Notes: generated by a model from the sequence alone, not told the origin. DNA of 20,352 nucleotides from Deinococcus radiotolerans (GCF_014647435.1 NZ_BMPE01000035.1:1-20352), one strand, 5' to 3'. Counted from the stretch's first letter, positions 6,432 to 14,702 are shown. Numbers and translations: made by a program.

Positions 6432-7403
6432 ATGACCAACCGACGCACCATCCTGAAATTCGCCGCGGCCGCCGCCCTGCCCGCCGCCCTGAGTGCTCCT
6501 GCCGCGGCGCAGGCCTCACGCGCGCTGCACCTGCTGGTTGTTGTACCCAGCCGCGAGGGCGTGCCTGGCTTCACGGCTGCGTTCCTGAGCGGCCTGCGTC
6601 AGACGCTGAGCGGCGTGACCCTCAGTGTGCAGGCCAGTGGCACCCGGCCCGGCGACCTGTCCCGCACCCTGACCCACCCGGCCGACCTGATTCTGGTGCT
6701 GGGCGACGGCGTGCCCCTCCCGGCCCCAGCCAGCAGTGCGCCCGTCATTCTGGCCGGAGCGGGCGTCGCCCCCACCCGCCAGGCCCGTCAGCCCGGCGTG
6801 CTGCACGCCCACCTGGGCCTGTGGGAACGCGCCTGGCAGCAGGGGCGGGCCCTGGCCCAGGCCAGGGCCCGCCCCTTCCTGGCCATGAGCGTCCTGGACA
6901 GCGGATACGACCTGCCGCTGGCCTTCACGGCCGGGCTGGACGGCACGCCGGGCGCCCTGGCCGGTCAGACCGTGCTGAGCGGCGGCGAGCGGCCCGACGC
7001 TCTGATCGCGCAGGCTCGCGCCAGCGGCGCCACGCACCTGCACGTGCAGGACACCGCCGGGCAGCTGAACGTGGCGGCCCTTCAGGGCGCGGCGCGGCGC
7101 GCCGGGCTGGGCTTCAGCGTCCTGAACCTCGCCCCGCAGGGTGGCGTGCACCCAGCCGGTCAGCTGGGTCAGGACGTGGGGCAGTGGGTGACGCTCGGCG
7201 CCGCGCACAGTCCCACACGGCATCCCCTGGTGCTCCTGTCGGCCCTGAGTGCCCAGCAGTTCACGGGCACGCGGGGTCCGCTGCGGGTCACGGCGGATGG
7301 GCAGCTGGACGGGCAGACTGGCGCGGCCGGGCGCGCGCCGACCGGTGTGCTCGGCGGTGTCTCCGGTCACCGCGGGCACGTGCATCCGTACCTGCATGGC
7401 TGA
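6432..7403 (+). CDS. Tat-exported periplasmic-binding-protein-like protein
   Basis: A 323-residue product starting 10 nt after the third collar gene, with an AGGGGGG ribosome site. The N-terminus is a twin-arginine signal (NRRTILKF, then an Ala-rich hydrophobic stretch and a likely signal-peptidase site around APAAAQA, residues 22-28), so it is exported folded. The mature part alternates beta strands and helices (LHLLVVVPS, DLILVLGDG, APVILAGAG, ATHLHVQD) like the ABC-type substrate-binding proteins of the tryptophan/YtrF-like group. Sequence similarity by eye is weak, and no cognate permease or ATPase gene lies beside it, so uptake is doubtful. Its place at the end of the collar operon suggests a role with those proteins, such as binding a ligand or acting as a chaperone. 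The C-terminus has an odd His-rich end (GHRGHVHPYLHG). Confidence 0.7.
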   Translation: MTNRRTILKFAAAAALPAALSAPAAAQASRALHLLVVVPSREGVPGFTAAFLSGLRQTLSGVTLSVQASGTRPGDLSRTLTHPADLILVLGDGVPLPAPASSAPVILAGAGVAPTRQARQPGVLHAHLGLWERAWQQGRALAQARARPFLAMSVLDSGYDLPLAFTAGLDGTPGALAGQTVLSGGERPDALIAQARASGATHLHVQDTAGQLNVAALQGAARRAGLGFSVLNLAPQGGVHPAGQLGQDVGQWVTLGAAHSPTRHPLVLLSALSAQQFTGTRGPLRVTADGQLDGQTGAAGRAPTGVLGGVSGHRGHVHPYLHG

Positions 7404-7417
7404 GTGAAGGGCGAACC

Positions 7418-7454
7418 CCGGCGACAGGAGAGGCGAGCGCCTTCCTGTCGCCGG
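7418..7454. terminator. bidirectional hairpin between convergent genes
   Basis: Perfect 12-base arms CCGGCGACAGGA (7418-7429) and TCCTGTCGCCGG (7443-7454). The 13-base gap itself contains AGGCG/CGCCT, so the stem can extend. It lies between the stops of the exported protein and the GH15 gene, which face each other. There is no U tract. Confidence 0.7.
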
Positions 7455-7460
7455 AGCCCA

Positions 7461-9797
7461 TCAGGCGGGATCAGTGCCGTTCAGGGTGACGGCGTGGTCG
7501 GTGCCTTCCCAGCCGCTCTCGAAGCGGCGGGTGAAGTTCAGGACGCGGTGCGTGGCGAGTTCCTCGAGGGGCAGGGTGACGACCCACAGGCCGAATGGGT
7601 CGGGGGTGGCGTCGCGGTCGTGCGCGCCCTGCCAGGCGTCCCAGCCGAGGTGCAGCGTGAAGGGGACGGGGCTCTCGATGGTCAGTGTGCGGCCCGCGGG
7701 CAGGGCGGCGCAGGGCGTCTCGTTGCGCCAGCGCCATTCGGGGGCGGGGCGGGGGGTGGCGTAGCGGTCCTCGACGGTGGCGAGCAGTTCGGCTGGGTGG
7801 CCACTGGAGAGGGCGATCAGGAGCTTGAGGTATTCCGCGTGGGCCCACACGAGCGGCATGGCGCTGCCGGACGGGCGGCCCGGCGTGAGGCCCCACTGCG
7901 GCAGGGCCGGGCCGTCCCAGACCTGTTCGGGGAGCAGGCCGCCGGGGCTGGCGCAGCGGGCGATGGTCTCCAGGTACGGCAGGGGGTCCTCGCCAGCCTG
8001 GAGGGCCAGGTGGCCGCGTTCGCCGCTCAGGAGGGGCCAGGGGCGGCCGCGGCCGCTGCCGTCGTAGGGGCGGCCGTCGTCGGACTCGCCGTACCCGTCG
8101 CCGTTGTAGCGGCGGTACAGGGGCCCGGCGGGCGTGTCCACGCGTAGCACGTGATCCACGACGCGCGTGGTGTCCTGCACGCGCGGGTCGGTAGGCGCGC
8201 GCAGGCCCAGGCGCGGCAGGTATGAGAAGTCCAGGCTGACGAGGGCCGAGGCGGGCACGGTCTCGCCCAGGCGGTTGCGCAGCAGCACCTGCCCGCTCAG
8301 GCCCCCCTCGGCCTGCGGGGGGGCGAGGCGCACGTAGTAGCCGTCCACGCCCAGCTGCGCGGCCAGTGGGGTGCCGGTGACGTAACACCAGCTGTCCAGG
8401 CGTTCGTTCCATTCGTCCGCGAGGCGCAGCGCCGCGTCCCGCTCGGTGGGCGGCAGCCACGCGCTGCCCGCCACGAGCGCCGCGACGGCCACCGCGACCG
8501 TGAACGGGTTCACGCCCGGGTTCTCCTCCCAGCGGTCCTGGTCGCTGGTGGGGCCGGTGCGGGCCACGAAGCGCAGCGCGGCGCGGACCATCTCGGCGGT
8601 GCCGGTCACCTCGGCGCTGCCCACCTCGCGGAGTTTCGCGGCCAGCAGCACCGGGAAGGCCGTCTCGTCCAGTTGCAGGCCCGTCCAGTACGGGTCGCCG
8701 CTGGGGTAGTTGTTCTGCGGCCAGTGCCCGTCCTCCTGCTGCGTGGCAATGAACCGTGCCAGGATGCGCCGCGCGTCGTCCAGCTGATCGGCGGCGATCA
8801 GCGCGAACGCGGCCAGGGTCGTGTCGCGGGGCCACACGAGGTGGTAGCCGCCCAGCGTGCCCGTGTGGTTGCCCCAGGGCGTGCTGAGGCTGGCGACGAC
8901 CGCGCCCGGGTACGTGCGGTCCTCATGCATTTTCAGTACGGCGGCACTGAACTGCGCCAGGCCGCCCAGCGCGGGGCCCGGGGCGGGCACGTGCGGCGGC
9001 GCGGCCCAGTCGGTCCAGGCCTGCGTGCAGGCGCGCCGGGCGGCGTCCGGGCCCTCGGCGAGGCTGGAGCGGGCCAGGGTCCACGCGCCGCGCGCGGTGT
9101 TCGAGAAGCCCAGCGCCACGGTGCCTGACGCGGCGTCCAGCTGCGCGCTGAGGGCCACGTTGCCCGGCCCGGCCTTCGTGTACGCCCAGGTCAGCTGCCC
9201 GTGCGCGCGCAGGTCCTGCCACCCGTCCGAGGTGCCCACCACCCCTGCCGAGGCGTGTGTCAGCGGCACGTCCGCCGTGACGCACAGCACGTGCCGGTGC
9301 TGATGCGCGAACAGCGCGCCGTCCACCCACGCGACGTTCTCCGGGGTGCTGGCGTCCAGGTGCGGGGACGTGATCAGCACCAGCCGGTACGGGCCGCGCA
9401 GCTCGAAGCGGATCAGCAGCGCGTCGCGCAGCGGGTCGGGCAGCACCTCCAGCGTCAGGTCGTACGCGGGCCCCGTGAAGCCCGGCGGGGGGCGGTGGCG
9501 GACGGTGGGCAGCGGTACGGCCGGAGCGGGGCTGCTCAGGTCGTAGTGCCGTTCGCGGGGCAGGTCCACCCACCCCGAGTCGCCCACCAGGTAGAAGCCC
9601 AGGTCGCGCAGCTGCGGCTGACCGGTGGACGGCCAGTACACCTCGTTCAGCATGCCGTGCCCCAGCGTGACCCACACGCGCGCGGGGCCCAGGCTGGTGG
9701 TCACGAAGTCCTTGTCGCTGCTGCTCCAGGTGGGCGGCAGGCCCGCCCCGCCGGGCGCGGCGTGCTCATCGCCGATCAGCTGGAAGGTGGGGATCAT
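7461..9797 (-). CDS. GH15 glucodextranase/glucoamylase-like glycoside hydrolase
   Basis: A 778-residue cytoplasmic-looking enzyme (no signal peptide) that should release glucose from the non-reducing ends of alpha-glucans. Residues about 10-270 match the beta-sandwich N-domain of bacterial glucodextranases and glucoamylases (SSSDKDFVTTSLG, LNEVYWPSTGQPQLRDLGFYL). Residues about 280-700 are the (alpha/alpha)6 GH15 barrel, with YHLVWPRDTT (318-327), GHWPQNNYPSGDPYWTG (357-373), LDETAFP, the general-acid region DRWEE (421-425) and the general-base motif LLPEQVWDG (Glu624). Both catalytic glutamates are present. Length is normal for the family. A GGAG 7 nt upstream supports ATG 9795-9797. Choice between 1,6-glucan and starch-type substrate cannot be made from the sequence. 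It stands alone, divergent from the phosphotransferase gene. Confidence 0.92.
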   Translation of the reverse strand: MIPTFQLIGDEHAAPGGAGLPPTWSSSDKDFVTTSLGPARVWVTLGHGMLNEVYWPSTGQPQLRDLGFYLVGDSGWVDLPRERHYDLSSPAPAVPLPTVRHRPPPGFTGPAYDLTLEVLPDPLRDALLIRFELRGPYRLVLITSPHLDASTPENVAWVDGALFAHQHRHVLCVTADVPLTHASAGVVGTSDGWQDLRAHGQLTWAYTKAGPGNVALSAQLDAASGTVALGFSNTARGAWTLARSSLAEGPDAARRACTQAWTDWAAPPHVPAPGPALGGLAQFSAAVLKMHEDRTYPGAVVASLSTPWGNHTGTLGGYHLVWPRDTTLAAFALIAADQLDDARRILARFIATQQEDGHWPQNNYPSGDPYWTGLQLDETAFPVLLAAKLREVGSAEVTGTAEMVRAALRFVARTGPTSDQDRWEENPGVNPFTVAVAVAALVAGSAWLPPTERDAALRLADEWNERLDSWCYVTGTPLAAQLGVDGYYVRLAPPQAEGGLSGQVLLRNRLGETVPASALVSLDFSYLPRLGLRAPTDPRVQDTTRVVDHVLRVDTPAGPLYRRYNGDGYGESDDGRPYDGSGRGRPWPLLSGERGHLALQAGEDPLPYLETIARCASPGGLLPEQVWDGPALPQWGLTPGRPSGSAMPLVWAHAEYLKLLIALSSGHPAELLATVEDRYATPRPAPEWRWRNETPCAALPAGRTLTIESPVPFTLHLGWDAWQGAHDRDATPDPFGLWVVTLPLEELATHRVLNFTRRFESGWEGTDHAVTLNGTDPA

Positions 9798-9947
9798 GCG
9801 CGCACTCCGGGCGGCTGGGGGGGGCGGTGGGGCATACCGTCACGCTAGGCCAGCCGGGGCGGCGGGGGCGTGAGGGCCCGCTGAAGGCCCCCCTGGCCTG
9901 CGGTCGTCCCGGTCATCTGGCGGATGCGTCCGGCCGCGCGGGGCGGG

Positions 9948-9953
9948 TACGGT
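9948..9953 (+). promoter_or_regulatory. -10 box of the phosphotransferase gene (leaderless)
   Basis: TACGGT ends 7 nt before GTG 9961. No Shine-Dalgarno site is near, so this box decides in favour of the GTG start over ATG 9982. Confidence 0.4.
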
Positions 9954-9960
9954 GGCGGGC

Positions 9961-10863
9961 GTGACCGACACGCCATCCCCCATGCATGACGCCGAGGTGC
10001 GCGTGGACACCGCCCTGGTGACGCGCCTGCTGACAGAGCAGGGCCCGCAGTGGGCGCAGCTGCCCCCGCGCCTGCTGCGGCACTCCGGGACGGACAACGC
10101 CATGGTGCGGCTGGGGGACACGCTGGTGGCCCGCCTGCCCCGGATCGGCTGGGCGGCGGCGGACGTGGCCAAGGAGGCCCGCTGGCTGCCGGTCCTCGCG
10201 CCCCGGCTGCCGCTCCCGGTGCCAGAGCCGCTGTTCACGGGCGTCCCGGGCGCCGGGTACCCGTTCGCGTGGGCGGTGTACCGCTGGCTGCCCGGCGTGG
10301 ACGCGGGCGTGGACACCGTCCGGGATGAGCAGGAACTCGCGCGGGCGCTGGCGGCCTTCATCCGGGTGCTTCAGGCCACGCCGCTTCCGGCCGGAGAGGG
10401 GCCGGTGGGTTCGCGCCGGGTGCCGCTGGCGGAGCGGGACGCCGCAACCCGCGACGCCATCGGCGCCTGCGCGGCGCTGGGCTTCCTGAATGAGGGTGCG
10501 GCGCTGAGCATCTGGGAGGCCGCCCTGAACGCCCCGCCGCACGCGGGCCCGCCCGTGTGGCTGCACGCAGACCTGAAGCCCGGCAACCTCCTCGCCCACG
10601 GCGGGCAGCTGAGCGCCGTGATCGACTGGGGCGCCCTGACCCTGGGTGACCCGGCGGTGGACTTGCAGCCCGCCTGGAACCTGCTGGGCCCGGTGGGCCG
10701 CGCGGCCTTCCGGGAGGCGCTGGGCGTGGAGGACGCCGCCTGGGCGCGCGGGCGGGGGTGGGCGCTCAGCGTGTCCGTGATCGCGCTGCCGTACTACCGG
10801 CACACCAATCCGGGGCTGGCGGGCGTGTGCCGCGACACCCTGCGCGCCCTGCTGGGCGGCTGA
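9961..10863 (+). CDS. aminoglycoside phosphotransferase-family (APH) kinase
   Basis: A 300-residue product with the protein-kinase-like APH fold. It has the Brenner loop LHADLKPGNLL (201-211; His202, catalytic Asp204, Asn209) and the metal-binding IDWG (Asp222). A probable N-lobe lysine/arginine region is TLVARLP (54-60), and the family motif DPAVDL follows (230-235). Many bacterial members of this group phosphorylate macrolides, aminoglycosides or unknown metabolites, and many are chromosomal genes with no resistance role, so the substrate is left open. GTG 9961 was chosen from the -10 spacing; ATG 9982 would give 293 residues. GC-rich codon use is like the host chromosome, with no sign of recent transfer. 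A hairpin follows the gene. Confidence 0.85.
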   Translation: MTDTPSPMHDAEVRVDTALVTRLLTEQGPQWAQLPPRLLRHSGTDNAMVRLGDTLVARLPRIGWAAADVAKEARWLPVLAPRLPLPVPEPLFTGVPGAGYPFAWAVYRWLPGVDAGVDTVRDEQELARALAAFIRVLQATPLPAGEGPVGSRRVPLAERDAATRDAIGACAALGFLNEGAALSIWEAALNAPPHAGPPVWLHADLKPGNLLAHGGQLSAVIDWGALTLGDPAVDLQPAWNLLGPVGRAAFREALGVEDAAWARGRGWALSVSVIALPYYRHTNPGLAGVCRDTLRALLGG

Positions 10864-10874
10864 CGCGCGGGACT

Positions 10875-10895
10875 GCGCGCCGGCTTCCGGTGCGT
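10875..10895 (+). terminator. GC hairpin after the phosphotransferase gene
   Basis: A 9-pair stem (10875-10883 with 10887-10895, two G-U pairs) and a CTT loop. It lies between the stop at 10863 and the -10 box of the next gene. GGGAC (10869-10873) and GTCCC (10894-10898) offer an alternative outer pairing. No U tract. Confidence 0.4.
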
Positions 10896-10911
10896 CCCGG
10901 CCCGCGCGCCC

Positions 10912-10917
10912 TATGAT
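10912..10917 (+). promoter_or_regulatory. -10 box of menG/ubiE (leaderless)
   Basis: TATGAT, close to the sigma-70 consensus, ends 7 nt before ATG 10925 and overlaps an upstream in-frame ATG at 10913, which is therefore not the start. No clear -35. Confidence 0.55.
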
Positions 10918-10924
10918 GCGGCCC

Positions 10925-11647
10925 ATGACGAAGCGGCCCGCCGTGGGGGACAAGCAGGACAAGGGCAGTGACGTGCAGGCGATGTTCGCCAGCATCGCGC
11001 CCCGCTACGACCTACTCAACCGCGTGCTCAGTCTCGGCGTGGATCGAGGCTGGCGGCGCGCCGCGGCGCACGAGGCCCTAGCCCTGAAGCCCGCCCGGGT
11101 GCTGGACGTGGCGACCGGCACGGCAGATTTTGCGCTGGAACTCAAGACCCGCGCTCCTCAGGCCGAGGTGATCGGTAGTGACTTCGTCCCGCAGATGCTC
11201 GCCATCGGCCGGGAGAAGGCCGCCGCGCGGCACATCGACATCCGCTTAGAAGAGGGGGACGCGCTGAACCTGCCGTACCCCGACGGGAGTTTCGACACGA
11301 TCACCTGCGCGTTCGGCTTCCGGAACTTCGCGGATTACGCGCGTGGTCTCGCGGAATTTCACCGGGTGCTCGCGCCGGGCGGGCGGGCCGTCATCCTGGA
11401 GTTCCCCCCGCCCCGCCCCGGCCTGCTGGGCAGCCTGTTCCGCGTGTACTTCCAGCACGTGCTGCCGCGCATCGGTGGGCTGATCAGCGGGAATGCGGGC
11501 GCGTACTCGTACCTCCCCGAGAGCGTCCTGGCCTTCCCCGAACCCGAACGCCTGGCGGGGCTCATGCGCGCCACGGGCTTCCGCACCCGCTACCGCCTGC
11601 TGACCTTCGGCATTGCCGCGATCCACGTCGGGGACAAACTGCCGTAG
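10925..11647 (+). CDS. ubiE: demethylmenaquinone methyltransferase (MenG/UbiE)
   Basis: A 240-residue class I SAM-dependent methyltransferase that makes menaquinone from demethylmenaquinone in the last step of respiratory quinone synthesis. UbiE-type marks are VQAMFASIAPRYDLLNRVLSLGVDRGWRR (about 17-45), the SAM glycine-rich loop LDVATGTADFA (60-70), the acidic residue after strand 2 (IGSDFVPQML), GDALNLPYPDGSFD, and TCAFGFRNF followed by EFHRVLAPGG. The C-terminus HVGDKLP resembles other UbiE proteins. Length is typical. The start was chosen by the TATGAT box 7 nt upstream. Members of this phylum use menaquinone rather than ubiquinone, so menG is the better functional name. Confidence 0.93.
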   Translation: MTKRPAVGDKQDKGSDVQAMFASIAPRYDLLNRVLSLGVDRGWRRAAAHEALALKPARVLDVATGTADFALELKTRAPQAEVIGSDFVPQMLAIGREKAAARHIDIRLEEGDALNLPYPDGSFDTITCAFGFRNFADYARGLAEFHRVLAPGGRAVILEFPPPRPGLLGSLFRVYFQHVLPRIGGLISGNAGAYSYLPESVLAFPEPERLAGLMRATGFRTRYRLLTFGIAAIHVGDKLP

Positions 11648-11697
11648 GCGGGGCACATCTGCTCGGCACGCGCGGGCGCGCCGGGCAGCATGACCGC

Positions 11698-12056
11698 ATG
11701 ACAGGACGGAGGCGGGCCGTGGCCCTGGTGGGCTGTCTGTGGAGTGGCGCAGTGCAGGCGCAGCAGGCCGTGCACCTTGTTGGCCTGGAGCGGGCCCCTG
11801 AGGGCCTGCGCGTCCTCTGGCTGTCTGGGGGTAAGGTGGGCGTGCTCTCGTGCCGGGGCGTGACCCTGACCGTGCGCCGGGGAAGACCACGACGACCAGT
11901 TCGGGACCGCTGCGCCTCCTGCTGACCGGCCCGAAGCTGATGTTCGGGCCGGTCACGCGGCCCCTGGCGCCGGACGAGGTGCGCTTCACCTGCACGCCCG
12001 CCTCTCCACGGCCGGAGGTGCCGGTGGGCGCGGACGTCACCCTCCGCTGGCGCTGA
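11698..12056 (+). pseudogene. small secreted protein broken by a frameshift in a G tract
   Basis: ATG 11698 begins a convincing signal peptide (MTGRRRAVALVGCLWSGAVQAQ, cleavage near AQA) and a short secreted domain ending in LSCRGVTLTVRR. At the GGGG run at 11879-11882 the sensible sequence moves to another frame, which continues as GKTTTTSSGPLRLLLTGPKL and ends WRW-R with TGA at 12054-12056. One additional G in the run would rejoin the two halves into a product of about 119 residues with two cysteines (SCRG and RFTC). I do not recognise the family. The frame change could be a real mutation, a reversible slip in a short homopolymer, or a sequencing error. Its end overlaps the last 20 bases of the convergent ABC gene. 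Confidence 0.6.
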
Positions 12057-13866
12057 GGCTCAGGGCGGCTTCCACCGGTTCCTCGTACTGGCGGGCCTGT
12101 AGGGCCCACAGGTCCGCGTACTCGCCGCCCCGCGCGAGGAGGTCGGCGTGCTTGCCGTCCTCGATGATCCGCCCGGCTTTCAGGACAAGCACCCGGTCGG
12201 CCATCAGGACGCTGCCCAGGCGGTGCGTGACGAGCAGCGTGGTGCGCCCGCGCGCCAGGGCGGCGAAGGTGCCGAACACCTCGGCCTCGCTGCGGGGGTC
12301 GAGGGCGGCAGTGGGTTCGTCGAGGATCAGCACGCGGGCGCCCCGGTACAGGGCGCGGGCGGTCGCGAGTTTCTGCCACCCCCCGCCGGAGAGTTCGGTG
12401 CCGCCGAACGCCTGCCCCAGCCGGGTGTCCAGCGTGCAGGTGTCGTTCAGCACGCCCCTCAGGCCGCTGCCGTGCACGGCGACCTTCAGGCGCGCGTCAT
12501 CCTGCGGCTGCCCCAGCAGGATGTTCTCGCGCAGCGTCCACTCGAAGCGGGCGAAGTCCTGGAAGACGGCGGCGACCTGCGCGCGCCACGCGGTCAGGTC
12601 GAGGTCGCGCAGGTCGGTCTGTCCGTCGCCCGCGCCGATCAGGATGCGCCCGGCCGTGGGGTCGTAGTAGCGCAGCAGCAGCTTGATCAGGGTGCTCTTG
12701 CCCGCGCCGTTCTCCCCCACGATGGCCACGGTCTGCCCGGCCGGGATGTGCAGGGTCACGTCCCGCAGGGCGGGCGGCTGGTCCCGGTACGCGAAGCTCA
12801 CGCCGCAGAGCGTGACCGTGCCGTCTCCCGGAAGGGGGCGGGGCTGCGCGGGGCTCTGCACGCCGCCGGGCGCGTTCAGGAAGGCGTGCAGCTTGGCGAA
12901 CCAGCTGAGGTGCTGCGTGCCGAGGCTGCCCATCTCGGTCAGGCTGCTCAGTTCCTGCCGCAGGGCCCCGAGGGCCGTGACCACCAGGGCCACGCTGCCC
13001 GCCCCGACCCGCCCGGCCTGCGCCTGCGCGACCACGAACGCGAACAGCCCGCCGGTGACCAACAGCGACAGCGCCTCGAAGGGCAGCAGGGTCAGCAGGC
13101 CGCGCGTGCGCTGGGCGCGCAGGGTCCGCTGGTACGCGCGCGTGCGGGTCAGCGCGTCGCGTTGCAGGTGCGGGGCGAGGCCGTACAGGCGGACCTCCTT
13201 GGCGTACTCGTGGCGCAGGGCCACGCGGGACAGGTAGTTCACCTCGCGCGCTTCGGGCGTTTTCTGGATGAACAGGCTCCAGCCCAGCCGGTGGAACTGC
13301 ATCTGCCGGGCCATCAGGGGCAGCAGGCCCGCCACGACCACCAGAGGCACCCACCACCCGACCAGCAGCAGCGTGGCCGCCACGCTGAGCGCCGCCACCA
13401 GCCCGCGCAGCGCGTACACCAGCGTGGACAGCAGGTTCAGGGGGCGGTGGCTGGCGCCCCCCTGGAGCACCTCAAGGTCATCGTGGAACTGCGGATCTTC
13501 GAGCACGTCCAATCCCTGCAGCTCGGTCATGCGGCGCATCAGGCGCTGGTTCACGTGCAGTGTGTAGTGGTCGGCTGCGGCGCCCTGCAGGACCTGCGTG
13601 ACGGGCGCCGTGACCTGCGAGAGCAGCGCCGCGCCCACCCACGCGCCCACCAGCGCGGCGAGGTTCACCGGCTGGCCGCGCAGCAGGCCGCTCACGCCGT
13701 CCACCGTCCACTTGCCGATCAAGACCGTCACGGCGGGCAGCAGGCCCTGCGCCGCGCCGCTGAGGAACAGGCCCGCCGTGACCAGCGGCTGGGCGCGCCA
13801 CAGGTCCGGCAGGGTCAGGCGCAGGGTGCGCCACAGGTCACGGGCGGACTGGGAGGATGAGGTCAT
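12037..13866 (-). CDS. composite ABC exporter (membrane domain fused to ATPase)
   Basis: A 609-residue half-transporter expected to act as a dimer in the cytoplasmic membrane. Residues about 25-330 are the six-helix exporter domain, with hydrophobic segments near 28-50, 70-90, 145-190 and 265-300. The ATPase domain has Walker A GENGAGKS (384-391), Q-loop Gln436, signature LSGGGWQK (492-499), Walker B VLILDE (512-517) and the H-loop His548. The signature has Gly-Trp where LSGGQ-type exporters have Gln-Gln/Arg, as in the LSGGEWQK subgroup found in many bacteria, often beside peptide or antibiotic genes. The substrate is unknown. No partner half-transporter or precursor is adjacent. A TATGCT box lies 9 nt upstream of ATG 13864-13866, and no Shine-Dalgarno site is seen. 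Confidence 0.92.
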   Translation of the reverse strand: MTSSSQSARDLWRTLRLTLPDLWRAQPLVTAGLFLSGAAQGLLPAVTVLIGKWTVDGVSGLLRGQPVNLAALVGAWVGAALLSQVTAPVTQVLQGAAADHYTLHVNQRLMRRMTELQGLDVLEDPQFHDDLEVLQGGASHRPLNLLSTLVYALRGLVAALSVAATLLLVGWWVPLVVVAGLLPLMARQMQFHRLGWSLFIQKTPEAREVNYLSRVALRHEYAKEVRLYGLAPHLQRDALTRTRAYQRTLRAQRTRGLLTLLPFEALSLLVTGGLFAFVVAQAQAGRVGAGSVALVVTALGALRQELSSLTEMGSLGTQHLSWFAKLHAFLNAPGGVQSPAQPRPLPGDGTVTLCGVSFAYRDQPPALRDVTLHIPAGQTVAIVGENGAGKSTLIKLLLRYYDPTAGRILIGAGDGQTDLRDLDLTAWRAQVAAVFQDFARFEWTLRENILLGQPQDDARLKVAVHGSGLRGVLNDTCTLDTRLGQAFGGTELSGGGWQKLATARALYRGARVLILDEPTAALDPRSEAEVFGTFAALARGRTTLLVTHRLGSVLMADRVLVLKAGRIIEDGKHADLLARGGEYADLWALQARQYEEPVEAALSLSASGG

Positions 13867-13875
13867 GAAGTCCGC

Positions 13876-13881
13876 AGCATA
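13876..13881 (-). promoter_or_regulatory. -10 box of the ABC exporter gene
   Basis: TATGCT on the minus strand, 9 nt before the ATG, with no ribosome site in between. A start very near the initiation codon is likely. Confidence 0.35.
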
Positions 13882-13886
13882 GAAGT

Positions 13887-13916
13887 GCGCGCCTGCAGGC
13901 CGGGCCGCAGGTGCGC
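13887..13916 (-). terminator. hairpin after the SAM methyltransferase gene
   Basis: Arms GCGCGCCTGC (13887-13896) and GCAGGTGCGC (13907-13916) pair over 10 positions with one non-Watson-Crick pair. They lie between the methyltransferase stop and the ABC gene promoter. No U tract. Confidence 0.4.
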
Positions 13917-13931
13917 TTGACGGGGGGGCGC

Positions 13932-14702
13932 TCAGGCCGTGGTCTTGTCCAGCCGCACGACCAGCATGGGTTCGCGGTGGGCGATCAGGTCACCGGCCTC
14001 ATTCAGGATCAGCCCCGCCGCCTGCTGCTGCGCGGCGTCCAGGGTGGCGGCGTGGGCGCGCAGCGCGGCAACCGTGCCCGGCGTGCAGCCGCTCTGCTGC
14101 GTCCACCAGTCGAAGGGCAGGTCGTAGGGCACCACCTCATACGCGGCCCACGTGAAGCCCGCCTGGGCGCTCAGGGCCTGCCAGGCCTGCACGGGCCGCT
14201 GGGCGTGGTGGCTGGGGTCGCGCAGGCGCTGGTACGTGTCCGTCCACGCCTGCAACTCGGGGGTGGGGCTGATCTGGTCCGCGATCACCAGCCGCCCGCC
14301 GGGCCGCAGGACCCGCCACGCTTCGCGCAGGAAGCGGTCCAGGTGCGCGAAGTGGTGCGGGGCGTGCCGGGACGTGACCAGCGTGAACGTGCCGTCCGCG
14401 AACGGCAGCGCCTCGGCGTCCCCGTGGGTGAACACGCTGTTGGCCTGACCTTCGCGCGCGGCGCGGTCGCGGGCGTGGGCCAGCATGGCATCGGCCACAT
14501 CAATGCCGGTGACGCGGTCCACGTGCGGGGCCAGCGCCAGGGCCGTGTTCCCGGTGCCGGTCGCGACGTCCAGCGCGTGATCGGCCGGGGTGGGGGCCGC
14601 CAGGCGCAGCAGGACGGGCAGGCTGGGCCCGGCGCGGTGAACCTCGCTGCGGGCGTACTGGTCGGCGTGGGCGTTGAACTGCGCGGCGCTGCGTTCCGTC
14701 AT
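13932..14702 (-). CDS. class I SAM-dependent methyltransferase, UbiE/Methyltransf_11-like
   Basis: A 256-residue product from ATG 14700-14702; longer in-frame starts upstream would overlap the promoter of the divergent LysR gene. The SAM site is LDVATGTGNTALAL (44-57), with the acidic end of strand 2 at TGIDVADAML and motif II/III GDAEALPFADGTF, then SRHAPHHFAH and EAWRVLRPGGRLVI. This layout is that of the Methyltransf_11/UbiE-like superfamily, which methylates small molecules. The substrate is not predictable. The C-terminal LPFDWWTQQSGCTPGTVAALRAHA segment is typical of YcgJ-like members. It is transcribed away from the LysR gene, with 71 bases between the two starts, and may be its target. 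Confidence 0.85.
   Translation of the reverse strand: MTERSAAQFNAHADQYARSEVHRAGPSLPVLLRLAAPTPADHALDVATGTGNTALALAPHVDRVTGIDVADAMLAHARDRAAREGQANSVFTHGDAEALPFADGTFTLVTSRHAPHHFAHLDRFLREAWRVLRPGGRLVIADQISPTPELQAWTDTYQRLRDPSHHAQRPVQAWQALSAQAGFTWAAYEVVPYDLPFDWWTQQSGCTPGTVAALRAHAATLDAAQQQAAGLILNEAGDLIAHREPMLVVRLDKTTA

Noticed and set aside
12148..13860. Open frame of 570 codons on the plus strand opposite the ABC exporter
   Set aside because: The opposite strand has all ABC motifs; this frame reads as Gln/Gly/Ala/Arg low-complexity sequence with no domain.
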